A stretch of DNA of 47,827 nt from an uncultured Caulobacterales bacterium (GCA_937928165.1 CALFVT010000008.1:1-47827); one strand, 5' to 3'. Shown: positions 39,543 through 47,827, counted from the first letter of the stretch. Numbers and translations: made by a program. The notes: generated from the letters alone by a model not told the origin.

Positions 39543-40619
39543 ATGGAAGCTGTTTTAGAAACAGACCATAATGGGGATCAGACAGAGTATCTGGTACAGT
39601 TTCGCGGTGATGCAAAAGAATATTACGGTATTTGGATTATCAATGTTCTTTTAACTATCGCGACCCTTGGTGTTTACGGGGCATGGGCTAAGGTTCGGGA
39701 TAAAAAATACTTTTATGGTAATACATATATTGATGGCCAGAACTTTTCTTACCATGCGCGGGGGGTGCAAATTTTAATTGGACGGGTGATTGTTCTGATT
39801 ATTATTTCATTACTTTCTGTATCTCAATATGTCTCATTGACGCTTTATTATGTTTTGTTTCTTGGGTTTTTTATTGTTTTACCTTTCCTCGTCTGCCGGG
39901 CCTTGCGCTTTAATTCTCGGGTATCTTCTTATCGGAATATTCGGTTTAATTTTGACGGAAATTATGGGCAGGCTTTTTGGAATTTTGTTCTCTTGCCAAT
40001 TCTTACGGTGTTGACAGTATATTTTCTGACCCCGCTTAAATCGCAAGAACGGCATGGATTTGTAATCGGTGGGTACATTTATGGGAACCGCCGCTTTAAT
40101 CATAAAGCCCAATCAGGGCCTTATTTTAAAGCTTATTTTATTGCCTTGGCCATTGGTATCGCCATGTTTGCTCTCGTTATTTTAATTTTATCCATTATGG
40201 CAGCAGGCGGTTTAATATTTAATTTTAGGGTGTCAACAAGCAATGTACAATTAGGTTTTTTTGCAATTTTAATGATATGGTATATTATTATTCTGCCGGC
40301 CTCATTGTTTTACAAAGCCCGTCTTCGAAACCTCGCTTTTAATAACATGGACCTTGATAATTGTCATGAGTTTTGTTCAGAGGTTAAGGCGCGTGTATAT
40401 ATTGGGATTGTCTTGTCAAACGCTGTTCTTATTCTTCTGAGCTTAGGGTTTATGACGCCGTGGGCGCGGGTGCGCATCGCCCGTTATCTCGCGTCATGTA
40501 CCACGCTTATATCTCAAGAGGCATTAGACGTTTATTCTGGTGATGTAGGGGATGAAGTCGGCGTTATTTCAAGTGAATATGTTGATATTGATGGCATTAA
40601 TATAGGCGTGGGGCTATGA
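39543..40619 (+). CDS. DUF898 (YjgN-type) membrane protein
   Basis: The 358-residue polytopic protein shows the DUF898 signature twice: the N-terminal VQFRGDAKEYYGIWIINVLLTIATLGVYGAWAKVRDKKYFYGNTYIDGQNFSYHARG and a second related region near the C-terminus (ARVYIGIVLSNAVLILLSLGFMTPWARVRIARYLASC). About seven or eight hydrophobic helices are visible. The biochemical role of the family is unknown. Its stop overlaps the start of the M48 protease gene (ATGATGA), so the two are translationally coupled, an arrangement that suggests they act together in the membrane. Confidence 0.85.
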   Translation: MEAVLETDHNGDQTEYLVQFRGDAKEYYGIWIINVLLTIATLGVYGAWAKVRDKKYFYGNTYIDGQNFSYHARGVQILIGRVIVLIIISLLSVSQYVSLTLYYVLFLGFFIVLPFLVCRALRFNSRVSSYRNIRFNFDGNYGQAFWNFVLLPILTVLTVYFLTPLKSQERHGFVIGGYIYGNRRFNHKAQSGPYFKAYFIALAIGIAMFALVILILSIMAAGGLIFNFRVSTSNVQLGFFAILMIWYIIILPASLFYKARLRNLAFNNMDLDNCHEFCSEVKARVYIGIVLSNAVLILLSLGFMTPWARVRIARYLASCTTLISQEALDVYSGDVGDEVGVISSEYVDIDGINIGVGL

Positions 40620-41944
40620 TGAATGATCACTCTGACCGGCCTGTTATAGGCATGTTTTTCGAAGCAGGATCTGGCCGTCATGTTTTGGGCGAATTTTATA
40701 TTGATCACGCCGCGCAGAGCTTTTCACTCACCGCTGATGGGGAGAATTATTTCGGCTCCCTCTCAGATTTAAAAATAGAGCCGCCTTTGGGCTCTTTACC
40801 GCAAAAGATATATTTGCCCGATGGAGGTTTGTTTCAAAGTGATGATCTTGAAGCTATGGCGGCTATATTGCCGAAATCAAAATGGCACCTACTAACGTCT
40901 GCCGAAAGCTTTGGCCCGCATTTATTACCAATAACATTAATTCTGCCAGTTGTGACCTTTGCTGTATATCGCCTTATCATGCCGCTTATTATTATTTTGG
41001 CCTTAGGGTTAACGCCTACGAGTTTAATTCAACAAATGGACAAATCGGCCATTAAAACATTTGATAAACTGACGACAAGAGAAAGTCATATATCCTATAA
41101 ACGACAAGCAGAGATTTCCTTGATATTTGAGGGGCTTTTAGAAAAAGGGGAGAGCCACCGCAAAAAACGAAGGCCGCAATATGAACTTTTATTTCGCGGC
41201 GGACGGATGGGGCCAAACGCCTTTGCTTTGCCTGGCGGTACGATTGTTATTACGGATGCTTTGGTAGACATGTTCCCAAATGATGACGATGTGATTGCCG
41301 GGATATTGGCGCATGAAATAGGCCATGTTGAGATGGAACATTCCTTGCGCCGTTTATACCGCGCTTTGGGCCTTGCAGCGATGTTGGGGCTGATAGCCGG
41401 GGATTCCGGTGCGATTGTTGAAGATGTGATTGTCGAAGGGAGTGCGCTTTTGTCTTTGTCATTTTCGCGTAGGAATGAGACAGAATCGGATAATTTTGCT
41501 GTTGACCTTTTATATGAAACGGGACGAGATCCCGCTGCAATGGCCAAGCTTTTTGAACGTATTAAAGACCACGTTCATGTTGATACGTTATATGAAGATA
41601 ATCTTCCTCTATGCAGTGCCAAGGATATCAATATACAAGCTGATGCGGAAAATACACAGATCAAAGACGAAACAGATACGCCTTTAAGTGTTAAGGACGT
41701 AGTGGCAACAGAAGATAGAGGAATCGTGATTGATGAGATTGACCTCGACCCGCTTGTAAAAACAAAAGATGTTCATGATGATTGCCGTGAAGATCTTGAC
41801 GCAAGCCTTGAAATTAAAAACCCAAAACAAACGAAAGCGCCGAAAAAATCAAAAATTAACACCGAATGGATATCCACTCACCCTCTTGGTGAAAAGCGGA
41901 TTGAAAATATACGCAAGCGGGCGGCCAGACTGCGCAATCAATAA
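40616..41944 (+). CDS. M48-family metalloprotease with N-terminal membrane anchor
   Basis: In 442 residues: an N-terminal soluble domain of about 95 residues (IGMFFEAGSGRHVLGEFYIDH, like the small domain found before M48 peptidases next to DUF898), one or two membrane helices (about 103-140), then the M48 catalytic domain with HEIGHVEMEH (about 237-246) carrying the zinc histidines and Glu, and ESDNFAVDLL (about 288-297) with the third ligand. After the core comes an acidic, lysine-containing low-complexity insert of about 95 residues, before the family's closing WISTHPLGEKRIENIRK. Coupled to the DUF898 gene by overlapping start and stop. Probably acts on membrane or periplasmic proteins. Confidence 0.88.
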   Translation: MMNDHSDRPVIGMFFEAGSGRHVLGEFYIDHAAQSFSLTADGENYFGSLSDLKIEPPLGSLPQKIYLPDGGLFQSDDLEAMAAILPKSKWHLLTSAESFGPHLLPITLILPVVTFAVYRLIMPLIIILALGLTPTSLIQQMDKSAIKTFDKLTTRESHISYKRQAEISLIFEGLLEKGESHRKKRRPQYELLFRGGRMGPNAFALPGGTIVITDALVDMFPNDDDVIAGILAHEIGHVEMEHSLRRLYRALGLAAMLGLIAGDSGAIVEDVIVEGSALLSLSFSRRNETESDNFAVDLLYETGRDPAAMAKLFERIKDHVHVDTLYEDNLPLCSAKDINIQADAENTQIKDETDTPLSVKDVVATEDRGIVIDEIDLDPLVKTKDVHDDCREDLDASLEIKNPKQTKAPKKSKINTEWISTHPLGEKRIENIRKRAARLRNQ

Positions 41945-42050
41945 GCTCTTTTTTATCCGCTGAAAGGCTTTGACTTGTAACCAGTCTATGTTAATCGGAA
42001 TTTATGTTAAGTCAGGGCCATATTAGGGTGATATCATCTCGAATTATTGG

Positions 42051-42076
42051 CCCGGTGCGCGGCTAGGCGTGCCGGG
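42051..42076 (+). other. GC-rich hairpin in the ileS leader
   Basis: CCCGGTGCGC (42051-42060) and GCGTGCCGGG (42067-42076) form a ten-base-pair stem with two central wobble pairs and a six-base GGCTAG loop. It stands out in an AT-rich gap, 51 bases upstream of the ileS ATG. No T-run follows, so it is not a standard terminator. It may be a leader structure. Confidence 0.5.
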
Positions 42077-42127
42077 ATATACTCCCTTATTCACCTCTTT
42101 ATTGACCTTTAAATATCCGAGATACCC

Positions 42128-45043
42128 ATGAGTGAAACCTCAACGCCGCGCGATTATAGCGAAACGATTATCCTACCAAAAACCGATTTTCCCATGCGGG
42201 CGGGTCTGCCCAAGCGCGAGCCGCAGTGGCTTGAACGCTGGGATAAAATCGGCCTTTACCAAAAACTGCGGGAGCAGTCTAAAGACCGTCCGCAATGGAC
42301 GCTCCATGACGGGCCGCCCTATGCCAATGGCCATATTCATATGGGCACGGCGCTGAATAAAACCCATAAGGACATTATAAACCGCGCCCATCAAATGATG
42401 GGCTTTAACGCCAATTATGTGCCGGGTTGGGATTGCCACGGCCTGCCGATTGAGTGGAAAGTCGAAGAAGAATTTCGAAGTAAAGGCCGCAGCAAAGATG
42501 ATGTGCCGCCGTCCGAATTTCGCGCTCGCTGCCGTGAATATGCGGCCCAGTGGGTGGATATCCAAAAGGCCGAATTTAAACGCCTCGGCGTGATCGGTGA
42601 TTGGGATGATCCTTACCTGACGATGAAACCCGAGTCCGAAGCTGTGATCTGCGAAGAATTGCTCAAGATCGCGAAATCAGGACAGCTCTACCGCGGCTCA
42701 AAGCCCATCATGTGGAGCCCCGTCGAGCAAACCGCCCTCGCGGAAGCGGAAGTCGAATATAAAGAGGGCAAAGCGACACAGATTTATGTGAAGTTTCCTG
42801 TTCGGCATGGTGATCACACAGATGCGTCTATCGTTATCTGGACAACCACCCCGTGGACGATTCCAGCCAACCGCGCCGTGAGTTTTTCGGCCAAAATCAA
42901 ATATGGCCTCTATGAAGTCACCGAGATGGAAGAGAGCGAGTTTGAGCCGTGGTCAAAACCCGGCGATAAGCTGATCGTCGCTGATGATTTATGGGACGTT
43001 GTGGCCAAAGCGGGATTAATTAAATCCTCGAACCGTTTGTCGGATGTTAACCCTGATGGGCTTGTCCTCTCCCACCCTCTGAAAGACATGGAGGGTGCAG
43101 AGGGCAAATATGATTTCCCTGTGCCCATGCTCGAAGGCTCTCACGTCACGGCCGATGCGGGTACGGGCTTTGTTCATACGGCCCCTAGCCATGGTGAGGA
43201 TGACTATGTGGTCTGGATTTCCAATCAGATGAAACTTGAATCCCTTGGCATTGATCCCGTTGTTCCTATGACCATGGATGATAAGGGCTGCTATACCGAT
43301 GTTATGCCGGCGCGTTTTCAAGGGCTAGATGTGATCCGTACATCACCTGCCAAGAAACGCGGGCAGGATGGTAAAGCTAACGGCGAGGTTCTTAAGGCGC
43401 TTGTGGAATGTGGGAACCTGCTGGCGCGGGGCATTATGATGCTTCGTGATGCCCATAGCTGGCGGAGTAAAGCCCCCGTTATTCGCCGCGCCACGCCGCA
43501 ATGGTTTATCTCTATGTCCAAGGACGGACTTCGCGAAAAGGCCCTTAAAGCGATTGCTGAGACAAAGTTTTGGCCTGACCGGGGCCGAAACCGCATTGGC
43601 ACCATGGTGGCCGATCGTCCTGACTGGCTGATTAGCCGGCAGCGGGCTTGGGGCGTTCCGATTACGCTGATTGTCGGCCCCAATGGGGAGCTACATACGG
43701 ACCGTGCCGATGCAGACGCGATTAACGAGCGTATTTTGGCGGCGGTGAGGGAACAGGGCGTCGATGGATGGTTTGATACGCCGCTGGATGCCCTGATGCC
43801 TGATGATAACGCGGGATGGGAGAAGGTCACAGATATTCTTGATGTGTGGTTTGATAGCGGCTGTACTCACGCTTTTTGCCTGAAGCAGCGCGATGATTTG
43901 CCCGATATTGCTGATCTTTACCTTGAAGGCTCTGATCAACATCGGGGATGGTTCCAAAGTTCGCTCTTGCAAAGCTGTGCGATCTACGGGGAAGCGCCTT
44001 ATAAAGGCGTGATGACCGACGGGTTTGTGGTTGATGCTAAGGGCATTAAAATGTCCAAATCACTCGGCAATACCATGAGCCCCGAAGAAATCGGCAAGCA
44101 ATATGGTATGGAAATTCTACGCCTCTGGGTGGCGAGTTCCGATACGGATAATGATCTGAAAATCGGTAAGGAAATCATCCAAACCAATGTCGATGCCTTT
44201 CGGAAAATCCGTAACACCTTGCGCTATATGATTGGCGCGCTTGGGAATTGGTCCGGCGAAGATGCGGTGGATTATGCGGATATGCCCGCCCTTGAAAAAT
44301 GGGTGCTGCATAGGCTGTCTAAGATTACGGAGATGCACCGCGCCGCTGTGCTCGATCATGACCATAAGGCGGTTTTCAACACGCTGTATAATTTCGTCAA
44401 TCTGGAGCTGTCGTCTTTCTTTTTCGATATTCGCAAAGATAGTTCTTATTGCGATCCAAAAGACAGCCTGCGCCGCCGCGCGCATCTAACGGTCGTGGAC
44501 GCGGTTTTTCGCCGCCTCGCGGTGTGGCTTGCGCCAGTGATGTGTTTTACCGCCGAAGAAGTCTGGCAGTGGCGCTTCCCGAGTGAGGATGCCTCCGTTC
44601 ACATGGAACTTTTCCCTGATGCACCCAATGAATGGCGTAATGATGAATTGGCGGCCCATATGGACACGCTCCGCGCCTTCCGCAGCGCTGTGTCGGAGAC
44701 CATTGAACCGCTCCGCAAGGCGGACGTAATCGGCAAAAGCCTTGAGGCAGGGATTACCGCGCCAATGACGGAGGACCTCACGGCGGCCCTTACTGCCCTT
44801 GGAGTGTCATTGGATAATGATTACGCACATCCAGCGGAGCCGTCGGATAATCTCGCAGATTTACTCATTGTAAGTGAGTGCTCACTCATAGGCGGCACGG
44901 ATGAGATCACCGTTACAGATTTGAAGGCAGAAGCGGGGCGGCGTAAATGTGAACGCTCTTGGAAATATTTCGCCCCTGAAGGGGATGCCGATATTACGCC
45001 GCGCGACGCGGCGGCGGTGGCGGCCTATGATGCGGTGCGTTAG
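42128..45043 (+). CDS. ileS: IleS, isoleucyl-tRNA synthetase
   Basis: IleRS charges tRNA-Ile with isoleucine and edits valine. The 971 residues have the class I motif HIHMG (in PPYANGHIHMGTALNKTHKD), the KMSKS loop (GIKMSKSLGN), the editing domain between (VIWTTTPWTIPANRAVSF) and the anticodon-binding helices. The C-terminal zinc-finger region keeps only KCERSWKY; the second cysteine is Ser and the CPRC pair is TPRD, so a normal zinc finger cannot form. I recall this loss from other alphaproteobacterial IleRS. lspA follows after three bases. Confidence 0.97.
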   Translation: MSETSTPRDYSETIILPKTDFPMRAGLPKREPQWLERWDKIGLYQKLREQSKDRPQWTLHDGPPYANGHIHMGTALNKTHKDIINRAHQMMGFNANYVPGWDCHGLPIEWKVEEEFRSKGRSKDDVPPSEFRARCREYAAQWVDIQKAEFKRLGVIGDWDDPYLTMKPESEAVICEELLKIAKSGQLYRGSKPIMWSPVEQTALAEAEVEYKEGKATQIYVKFPVRHGDHTDASIVIWTTTPWTIPANRAVSFSAKIKYGLYEVTEMEESEFEPWSKPGDKLIVADDLWDVVAKAGLIKSSNRLSDVNPDGLVLSHPLKDMEGAEGKYDFPVPMLEGSHVTADAGTGFVHTAPSHGEDDYVVWISNQMKLESLGIDPVVPMTMDDKGCYTDVMPARFQGLDVIRTSPAKKRGQDGKANGEVLKALVECGNLLARGIMMLRDAHSWRSKAPVIRRATPQWFISMSKDGLREKALKAIAETKFWPDRGRNRIGTMVADRPDWLISRQRAWGVPITLIVGPNGELHTDRADADAINERILAAVREQGVDGWFDTPLDALMPDDNAGWEKVTDILDVWFDSGCTHAFCLKQRDDLPDIADLYLEGSDQHRGWFQSSLLQSCAIYGEAPYKGVMTDGFVVDAKGIKMSKSLGNTMSPEEIGKQYGMEILRLWVASSDTDNDLKIGKEIIQTNVDAFRKIRNTLRYMIGALGNWSGEDAVDYADMPALEKWVLHRLSKITEMHRAAVLDHDHKAVFNTLYNFVNLELSSFFFDIRKDSSYCDPKDSLRRRAHLTVVDAVFRRLAVWLAPVMCFTAEEVWQWRFPSEDASVHMELFPDAPNEWRNDELAAHMDTLRAFRSAVSETIEPLRKADVIGKSLEAGITAPMTEDLTAALTALGVSLDNDYAHPAEPSDNLADLLIVSECSLIGGTDEITVTDLKAEAGRRKCERSWKYFAPEGDADITPRDAAAVAAYDAVR

Positions 45044-45046
45044 GTC

Positions 45047-45574
45047 ATGAAAATTTACCGTCATTATTGGCTCTATGCCCTTATTATACCGGTGATTGTC
45101 ATCGCGCTGGATCAATGGAGCAAATATGCGATTATCGCCATGTTCGAGGTTCCCGCCAATATTTGCGAGATTAACCCGTTCCCGGGTTTATTCAAAGATA
45201 TCGGCCCGGTGATTGATTGGGCCTTAGTGTGTAATCAAGGGGTAAGCTTCGGCATGCTATCGGGGGATTCGAGCCTAAAACGCTGGGGCCTGACGATTTT
45301 CGCGGCGGTTATGTGCGGCGTATTATGGTATGCGCTCGCCCGCAGTAAAGATGCTATGACACGCTTGTCCATTGGCCTCATCATCGGCGGGGCGATTGGA
45401 AACGGCATTGACCGCGCCCTTTACGGCGCCGTGACTGATTTTATCAGTGTCGAGCAGCTCATCCCCTTTTTTCCTTGGGTGTTTAATATCGCCGATAGCG
45501 CTATAACATGCGGCGTAATTGGGCTTCTCTTGGCTGGGTTTTGGGTCGATTATAAAGATAAAGCCCAATCTTAA
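45047..45574 (+). CDS. lspA: LspA, prolipoprotein signal peptidase II
   Basis: LspA is the inner-membrane aspartyl protease that removes lipoprotein signal peptides. The 175 residues have four hydrophobic helices, the early DQWSKYAI motif, CNQGVSFGM (canonical N-x-G-x-x-F), GGAIGNGIDRALYGAVTDFI with the first catalytic aspartate, and FNIADSAITCGVIGLL with the second. It lies directly after ileS and before a lipoprotein gene. Confidence 0.96.
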   Translation: MKIYRHYWLYALIIPVIVIALDQWSKYAIIAMFEVPANICEINPFPGLFKDIGPVIDWALVCNQGVSFGMLSGDSSLKRWGLTIFAAVMCGVLWYALARSKDAMTRLSIGLIIGGAIGNGIDRALYGAVTDFISVEQLIPFFPWVFNIADSAITCGVIGLLLAGFWVDYKDKAQS

Positions 45575-45639
45575 ACAGTTCTTCACTTGGCGGGCGTGGA
45601 TTCATCGTCTAAACAAAGCAAAAGTTTATGGAGTCGGAC

Positions 45640-46185
45640 ATGGCAATCTCGTTAAAATCCTCCCTTATGATCGCGGCTATTGCGGGGCTGGGGCTTAATT
45701 TATCGGCCTGCGCGCGCACGACAAAGGCTTTGGGCCTGACAAAGTCAACGCCGAATGAATTTAATATTTTAACCAAAGCGCCGCTTATTGTGCCGCCGGA
45801 ATATAATCTGCGTCCGCCTAAAGTCGGTGAAAGCTCTGCTGAGAATAACTACTCCCAAAAAGCGGCGCGGGATGCGCTGATTGGTGACGTTGACGCCGCA
45901 GAGCCTAGCCAAGGGGAAATTGTCCTTATGTCCAAAGCGGGCGTGTCACGGGCAAACCAAGAAATCCGTATTGTGATTGACGGCGAAAACGCGGTGGAGC
46001 GCAAAACCCAAGGCTTTGCAGATCAAGTCCTTTTCTGGCGTGAAGGTAAGGCCGTAACTGCAGACGGACAACCTCTCGACGCGGAAGGTGAAGAGCGCCG
46101 CCTGCGGGCTATCCAATCCGCCACAGGTGGGCAAGACGTGAAAATCACAAAGCGTCCCTCCCGTGCGAAATTGCCGGGTCTATAA
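45640..46185 (+). CDS. bamF: BamF-type (DUF3035) outer-membrane lipoprotein
   Basis: The 181-residue protein has a lipoprotein signal with lipobox LSAC (Cys24). The sequence after it, TKSTPNEFNILTKAPLIVPPEYNLRPPK, is the DUF3035 signature; in Caulobacter a DUF3035 lipoprotein (BamF) is part of the BAM complex. An ATG at 45628 is in frame, but it overlaps the GGAG ribosome-binding site (45630-45633) that fits the ATG at 45640. Placement after lspA is typical for alphaproteobacteria; the M16 peptidase gene often next in line is absent here. Confidence 0.88.
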   Translation: MAISLKSSLMIAAIAGLGLNLSACARTTKALGLTKSTPNEFNILTKAPLIVPPEYNLRPPKVGESSAENNYSQKAARDALIGDVDAAEPSQGEIVLMSKAGVSRANQEIRIVIDGENAVERKTQGFADQVLFWREGKAVTADGQPLDAEGEERRLRAIQSATGGQDVKITKRPSRAKLPGL

Positions 46186-46226
46186 GCGCATCTGATATAA
46201 CGGCGTAGCGCCGCTATCGTACCAAG

Positions 46227-46252
46227 CCCATGGATTATCCATGAGTTTTTTT
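46227..46252 (+). terminator. Likely intrinsic terminator after bamF
   Basis: CATGGA and TCCATG (46229-46234 and 46238-46243) pair around a three-base loop, followed by AG and a T7 run (46246-46252). The stem is short at six base pairs, but the T-run and the position 40 bases after the stop support termination of ileS-lspA-bamF. Confidence 0.65.
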
Positions 46253-46296
46253 ATGGCTGTGTTGTTACGCGGAAATGCAAGCTTTTAACAAGTGAG

Positions 46297-47133
46297 TTAA
46301 AGGCTATCTGTATCCAAACACCGTGCATAAGGACGAATAGCTAAATTAGCCTTTTTTATCCGATCTTGAAATTTAGTATCTTTTTTTATTTCAGGGTGCG
46401 ATGGGCCGTAGAACTCTTTTATTGTGACATTGGGCAAGCAGGTTTCGAGCATAAGGCGATCAACTAATAGGCCGTTGACATCGTTTTGTTCTAACCAAAC
46501 ATAGAATTTATCATTCACAATATTATCGGCTTTTTGATCAATCCATTGCCCCTTTTGCATGAGCCATCCAGTCTTTGTTCCGGCTTTCTTGCGAATTTTT
46601 TCAGCGAAAATTTGATCTTCTTGTCCATATTTTTCTTGACGTTGAAAACTTTTTTCCGCTTCATATGGGCTATCCCCATTTCGTATCATATTCTCAATAG
46701 TGCGTTTTTTTTCCTCGGCTGTATGAGAATAAATAGGGGCTCCATGTAAAACAATCCCCGCATCTTTAGGGACATATAACTCTTTTGCATGGGGAATGAT
46801 GTGTAACGCGCAAGCTGAATTACAACGTTTATCAATTATCAGTTTAAAGCTCTTGTCTTGTAAAATATGGCTTACAAAAATACCGTAAACCGCACTCCCA
46901 CCGCTTGAATTAACAATGATAGTCTCTGTATCATCTCTATAGTTTTTATCTAAACAGAGATATATCTTAGTTCCAATATTGCCTTTTATAACAAGAGCTC
47001 CATCGTCGTCATAGTAACAAGTTCCGTCAAGATTATCGGGATTACTCCATGTTGGCAGCTTATTATTCTGCGCTTGGGCATTATGTCCCATTAGGATGAA
47101 TAGGCTTGTCATTATAATGTATTTTAGAGTCAT
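46297..47133 (-). CDS. Periplasmic ClpP-fold (COG3904-like) protein
   Basis: The 278 residues start with a Sec signal peptide (MTLKYIIMTSLFILMGHNAQA, cleavage after AQA). About residues 65-130 resemble the ClpP/crotonase fold: TETIIVNSSGGSAVYGIFVSHIL (beta strand, SGG oxyanion-type turn, helix), then CNSACALHIIPHAKELYVPKDAGIVLHGAP, in which the Ser of CNSAC sits where the ClpP nucleophile lies and the cysteine pair may be a disulfide. The C-terminal half is charged and helical, ending with further cysteines. Protease activity is not proven; the family is poorly studied. AGGA lies 8 bases before the ATG. Confidence 0.7.
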   Translation of the reverse strand: MTLKYIIMTSLFILMGHNAQAQNNKLPTWSNPDNLDGTCYYDDDGALVIKGNIGTKIYLCLDKNYRDDTETIIVNSSGGSAVYGIFVSHILQDKSFKLIIDKRCNSACALHIIPHAKELYVPKDAGIVLHGAPIYSHTAEEKKRTIENMIRNGDSPYEAEKSFQRQEKYGQEDQIFAEKIRKKAGTKTGWLMQKGQWIDQKADNIVNDKFYVWLEQNDVNGLLVDRLMLETCLPNVTIKEFYGPSHPEIKKDTKFQDRIKKANLAIRPYARCLDTDSL

Positions 47134-47417
47134 TTATAATCCTGATTAATTAATGATTGGATGTTGGCAATACAGCACCAAATTATACTTATGACTTTAG
47201 ACGATTAAACCACTATCTTTCATTGCCGTATGATAATTAATTTATATTAAACTCTTGCGAGCAGTTTGTAATTAATTTGACGGCAGCGATTCATAACAGT
47301 CCCCTCGAGTCGTTCTAAGAAAGACACCGTAAAGCCGTAAACAGATTTCGTATAATATTATGATTTGATGCGTCCATCACTACATTATGCCTCTGGAGGC
47401 TGATAGATAAGGTTATT
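47134..47417. other. AT-rich gap without a recognised gene
   Basis: This 284-base gap separates the start of the ClpP-like gene from the stop of the interrupted hydrolase. It is AT-rich with no coding frame. A short GCCTC-N2-GAGGC stem at about 47389-47400 could help end the hydrolase transcript on the minus strand but lacks a T-run. It presumably contains the promoter of the ClpP-like gene. Confidence 0.4.
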
Positions 47418-47688
47418 TTATTCCTTTTCGATAGATGTGATGATTTCATTCAAATAAGGGGTCATGTCAATGTTACTCATTATATGATCACCCTTTTCTA
47501 TAATTTGAAGGTGATAGTTACTTTTATTACGATCTAAAAACGCCTCTAAATCTAGTAACGGTACGGTTTTATCATCTTCGCCGTGTAAAATAAAAAGAGG
47601 CGTTGATGGCCTTAGCTCTTTATTACAATAATTTGTTTCGGATATACTTTTATTATCTTCGCTTAACCTAAAAAAGATATTTAAAAAA
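47418..47688 (-). pseudogene. Alpha/beta hydrolase, 5' part removed by IS1595-type insertion
   Basis: Reading the minus strand from the IS edge gives about 90 codons of a continuing frame ending at the TAA 47420-47418. It includes PLFILHGEDDKTVPLLDLEAFL, the strand and acid loop of alpha/beta hydrolases (catalytic Asp in GEDDKTVP), and IIEKGDHIM, with the catalytic histidine in GDH. The nucleophile elbow and the rest of the N-terminal part are missing because the inverted repeat of an insertion element begins at 47689. The 5' part may lie on the far side of the element. Confidence 0.75.
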
Positions 47689-47827
47689 GGGGCTGTCCTA
47701 GATAATGCATTTTATGTGTTATGAGGGACTATGAGGAAGAGCCGATTAAGTTGGTCAAAGCAGCTGCGACTGATTGAGCATTTTGTATCTGGCAGCACGG
47801 CCCGCTGCGCTTCGCGTCTTGTCGGGG
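47689..47827 (+). mobile_element. IS1595-family insertion sequence, left end, cut by window edge
   Basis: The terminal repeat begins GGGGCTGTCCTAGATAATGC at 47689, typical of IS1595-like ends (GGGGCTGTC), and a transposase frame starts 42 bases inside. The element interrupts the alpha/beta hydrolase gene. Its right end and the 8-base target duplication expected of this family lie beyond the window. Confidence 0.8.
47731..47827 (+). CDS. IS1595-family transposase, N-terminal fragment
   Basis: The ATG at 47731 opens MRKSRLSWSKQLRLIEHFVSG, continued by STARCASRLVG up to the window edge (32 codons). This is the helix-turn-helix start of IS1595-family transposases, normally MRKSRLS..KQ.RLIEHFV.G.TAR.A. 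The remaining zinc ribbon and DDE domain are not in the window, so intactness cannot be judged. Confidence 0.82.
   Translation, partial: MRKSRLSWSKQLRLIEHFVSGSTARCASRLVG

Noticed and set aside
41945-42127. T-box riboswitch upstream of ileS
   Set aside because: No T-box sequence, no specifier stem and no terminator/antiterminator pair are visible; only one isolated hairpin.
43318-43830. Long antisense frames in ileS, murB (25633-26121) and the MDR gene (4680-5222)
   Set aside because: They mirror strongly conserved coding sequence and show no motif or start signal of their own.
44930-45043. Loss of the IleRS zinc finger as a novelty
   Set aside because: The Ser and Asp replacements occur, as far as I recall, in other alphaproteobacterial IleRS, so this is a lineage trait rather than damage.

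Overview
This 47.8 kb window is chromosomal DNA of an alphaproteobacterium with roughly balanced base composition. The class call rests on the gene order DnaJ-like / cell-wall amidase / rnpB / mraZ, a complete division and cell wall (dcw) cluster ending in ftsQ-ftsA-ftsZ-lpxC-bamD-recN-ligA, a BamF-type (DUF3035) lipoprotein next to ileS-lspA, and a CtrA-type site (TTAA-N7-TTAA) with a GANTC methylation site in front of ftsZ. A lower rank cannot be fixed from this sequence; a marine stalked/dimorphic or Kordiimonas-like lineage would fit. Both ends run into insertion sequences (IS3 type on the left, IS1595 type on the right), so the window is probably one assembly contig that stopped at repeats.

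Layout. 1-141: end of an IS3-family element with a frameshifted orfA. 225-4363 (minus strand): a three-gene ovothiol-type locus with a PLP enzyme resembling EgtE, OvoA, and a small methyltransferase. 4516-10432 (plus strand): assorted housekeeping and accessory genes (MDR oxidoreductase, NTF2-like protein, TerB-DnaJ protein, small membrane proteins, EamA exporter, DUF1801 protein, AmiD-like amidase) and one decayed gene. 10464-10816: RNase P RNA with its own promoter. 10825-12078 (minus): a NupC-type nucleoside transporter, apparently placed between rnpB and mraZ.

12536-36620: promoter, MraZ operator and the dcw cluster mraZ-rsmH-ftsL-ftsI-murE-murF-mraY-murD-ftsW-murG-murC-murB-ddl-ftsQ-ftsA-ftsZ, then lpxC, bamD, recN, ligA. 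Most genes from mraZ to ftsA overlap or abut and should be one transcript. They make lipid II from UDP-MurNAc (MurC, D, E, F, Ddl, MraY, MurG), polymerise and cross-link it at the septum (FtsW, FtsI), and build the divisome (FtsL, Q, A, Z). ftsZ has its own regulated upstream gap and a strong terminator. lpxC and bamD add lipid A synthesis and outer membrane protein assembly.

36621-38144: an AT-rich stretch holding a gene for a secreted repeat protein (seven YGS-type repeats) and an intergenic segment with DnaA-box-like sequences, a perfect CtrA site and phased inverted repeats, which resembles an alphaproteobacterial origin or CtrA-controlled control region. 38145-41944: a degenerate GIY-YIG protein, a GST, a small membrane protein, and a coupled DUF898 / M48 metalloprotease pair. 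42128-46185: ileS-lspA-bamF. 46297-47133 (minus): a periplasmic ClpP-like protein. 47418-47827: an alpha/beta hydrolase gene cut by the IS1595-type element.
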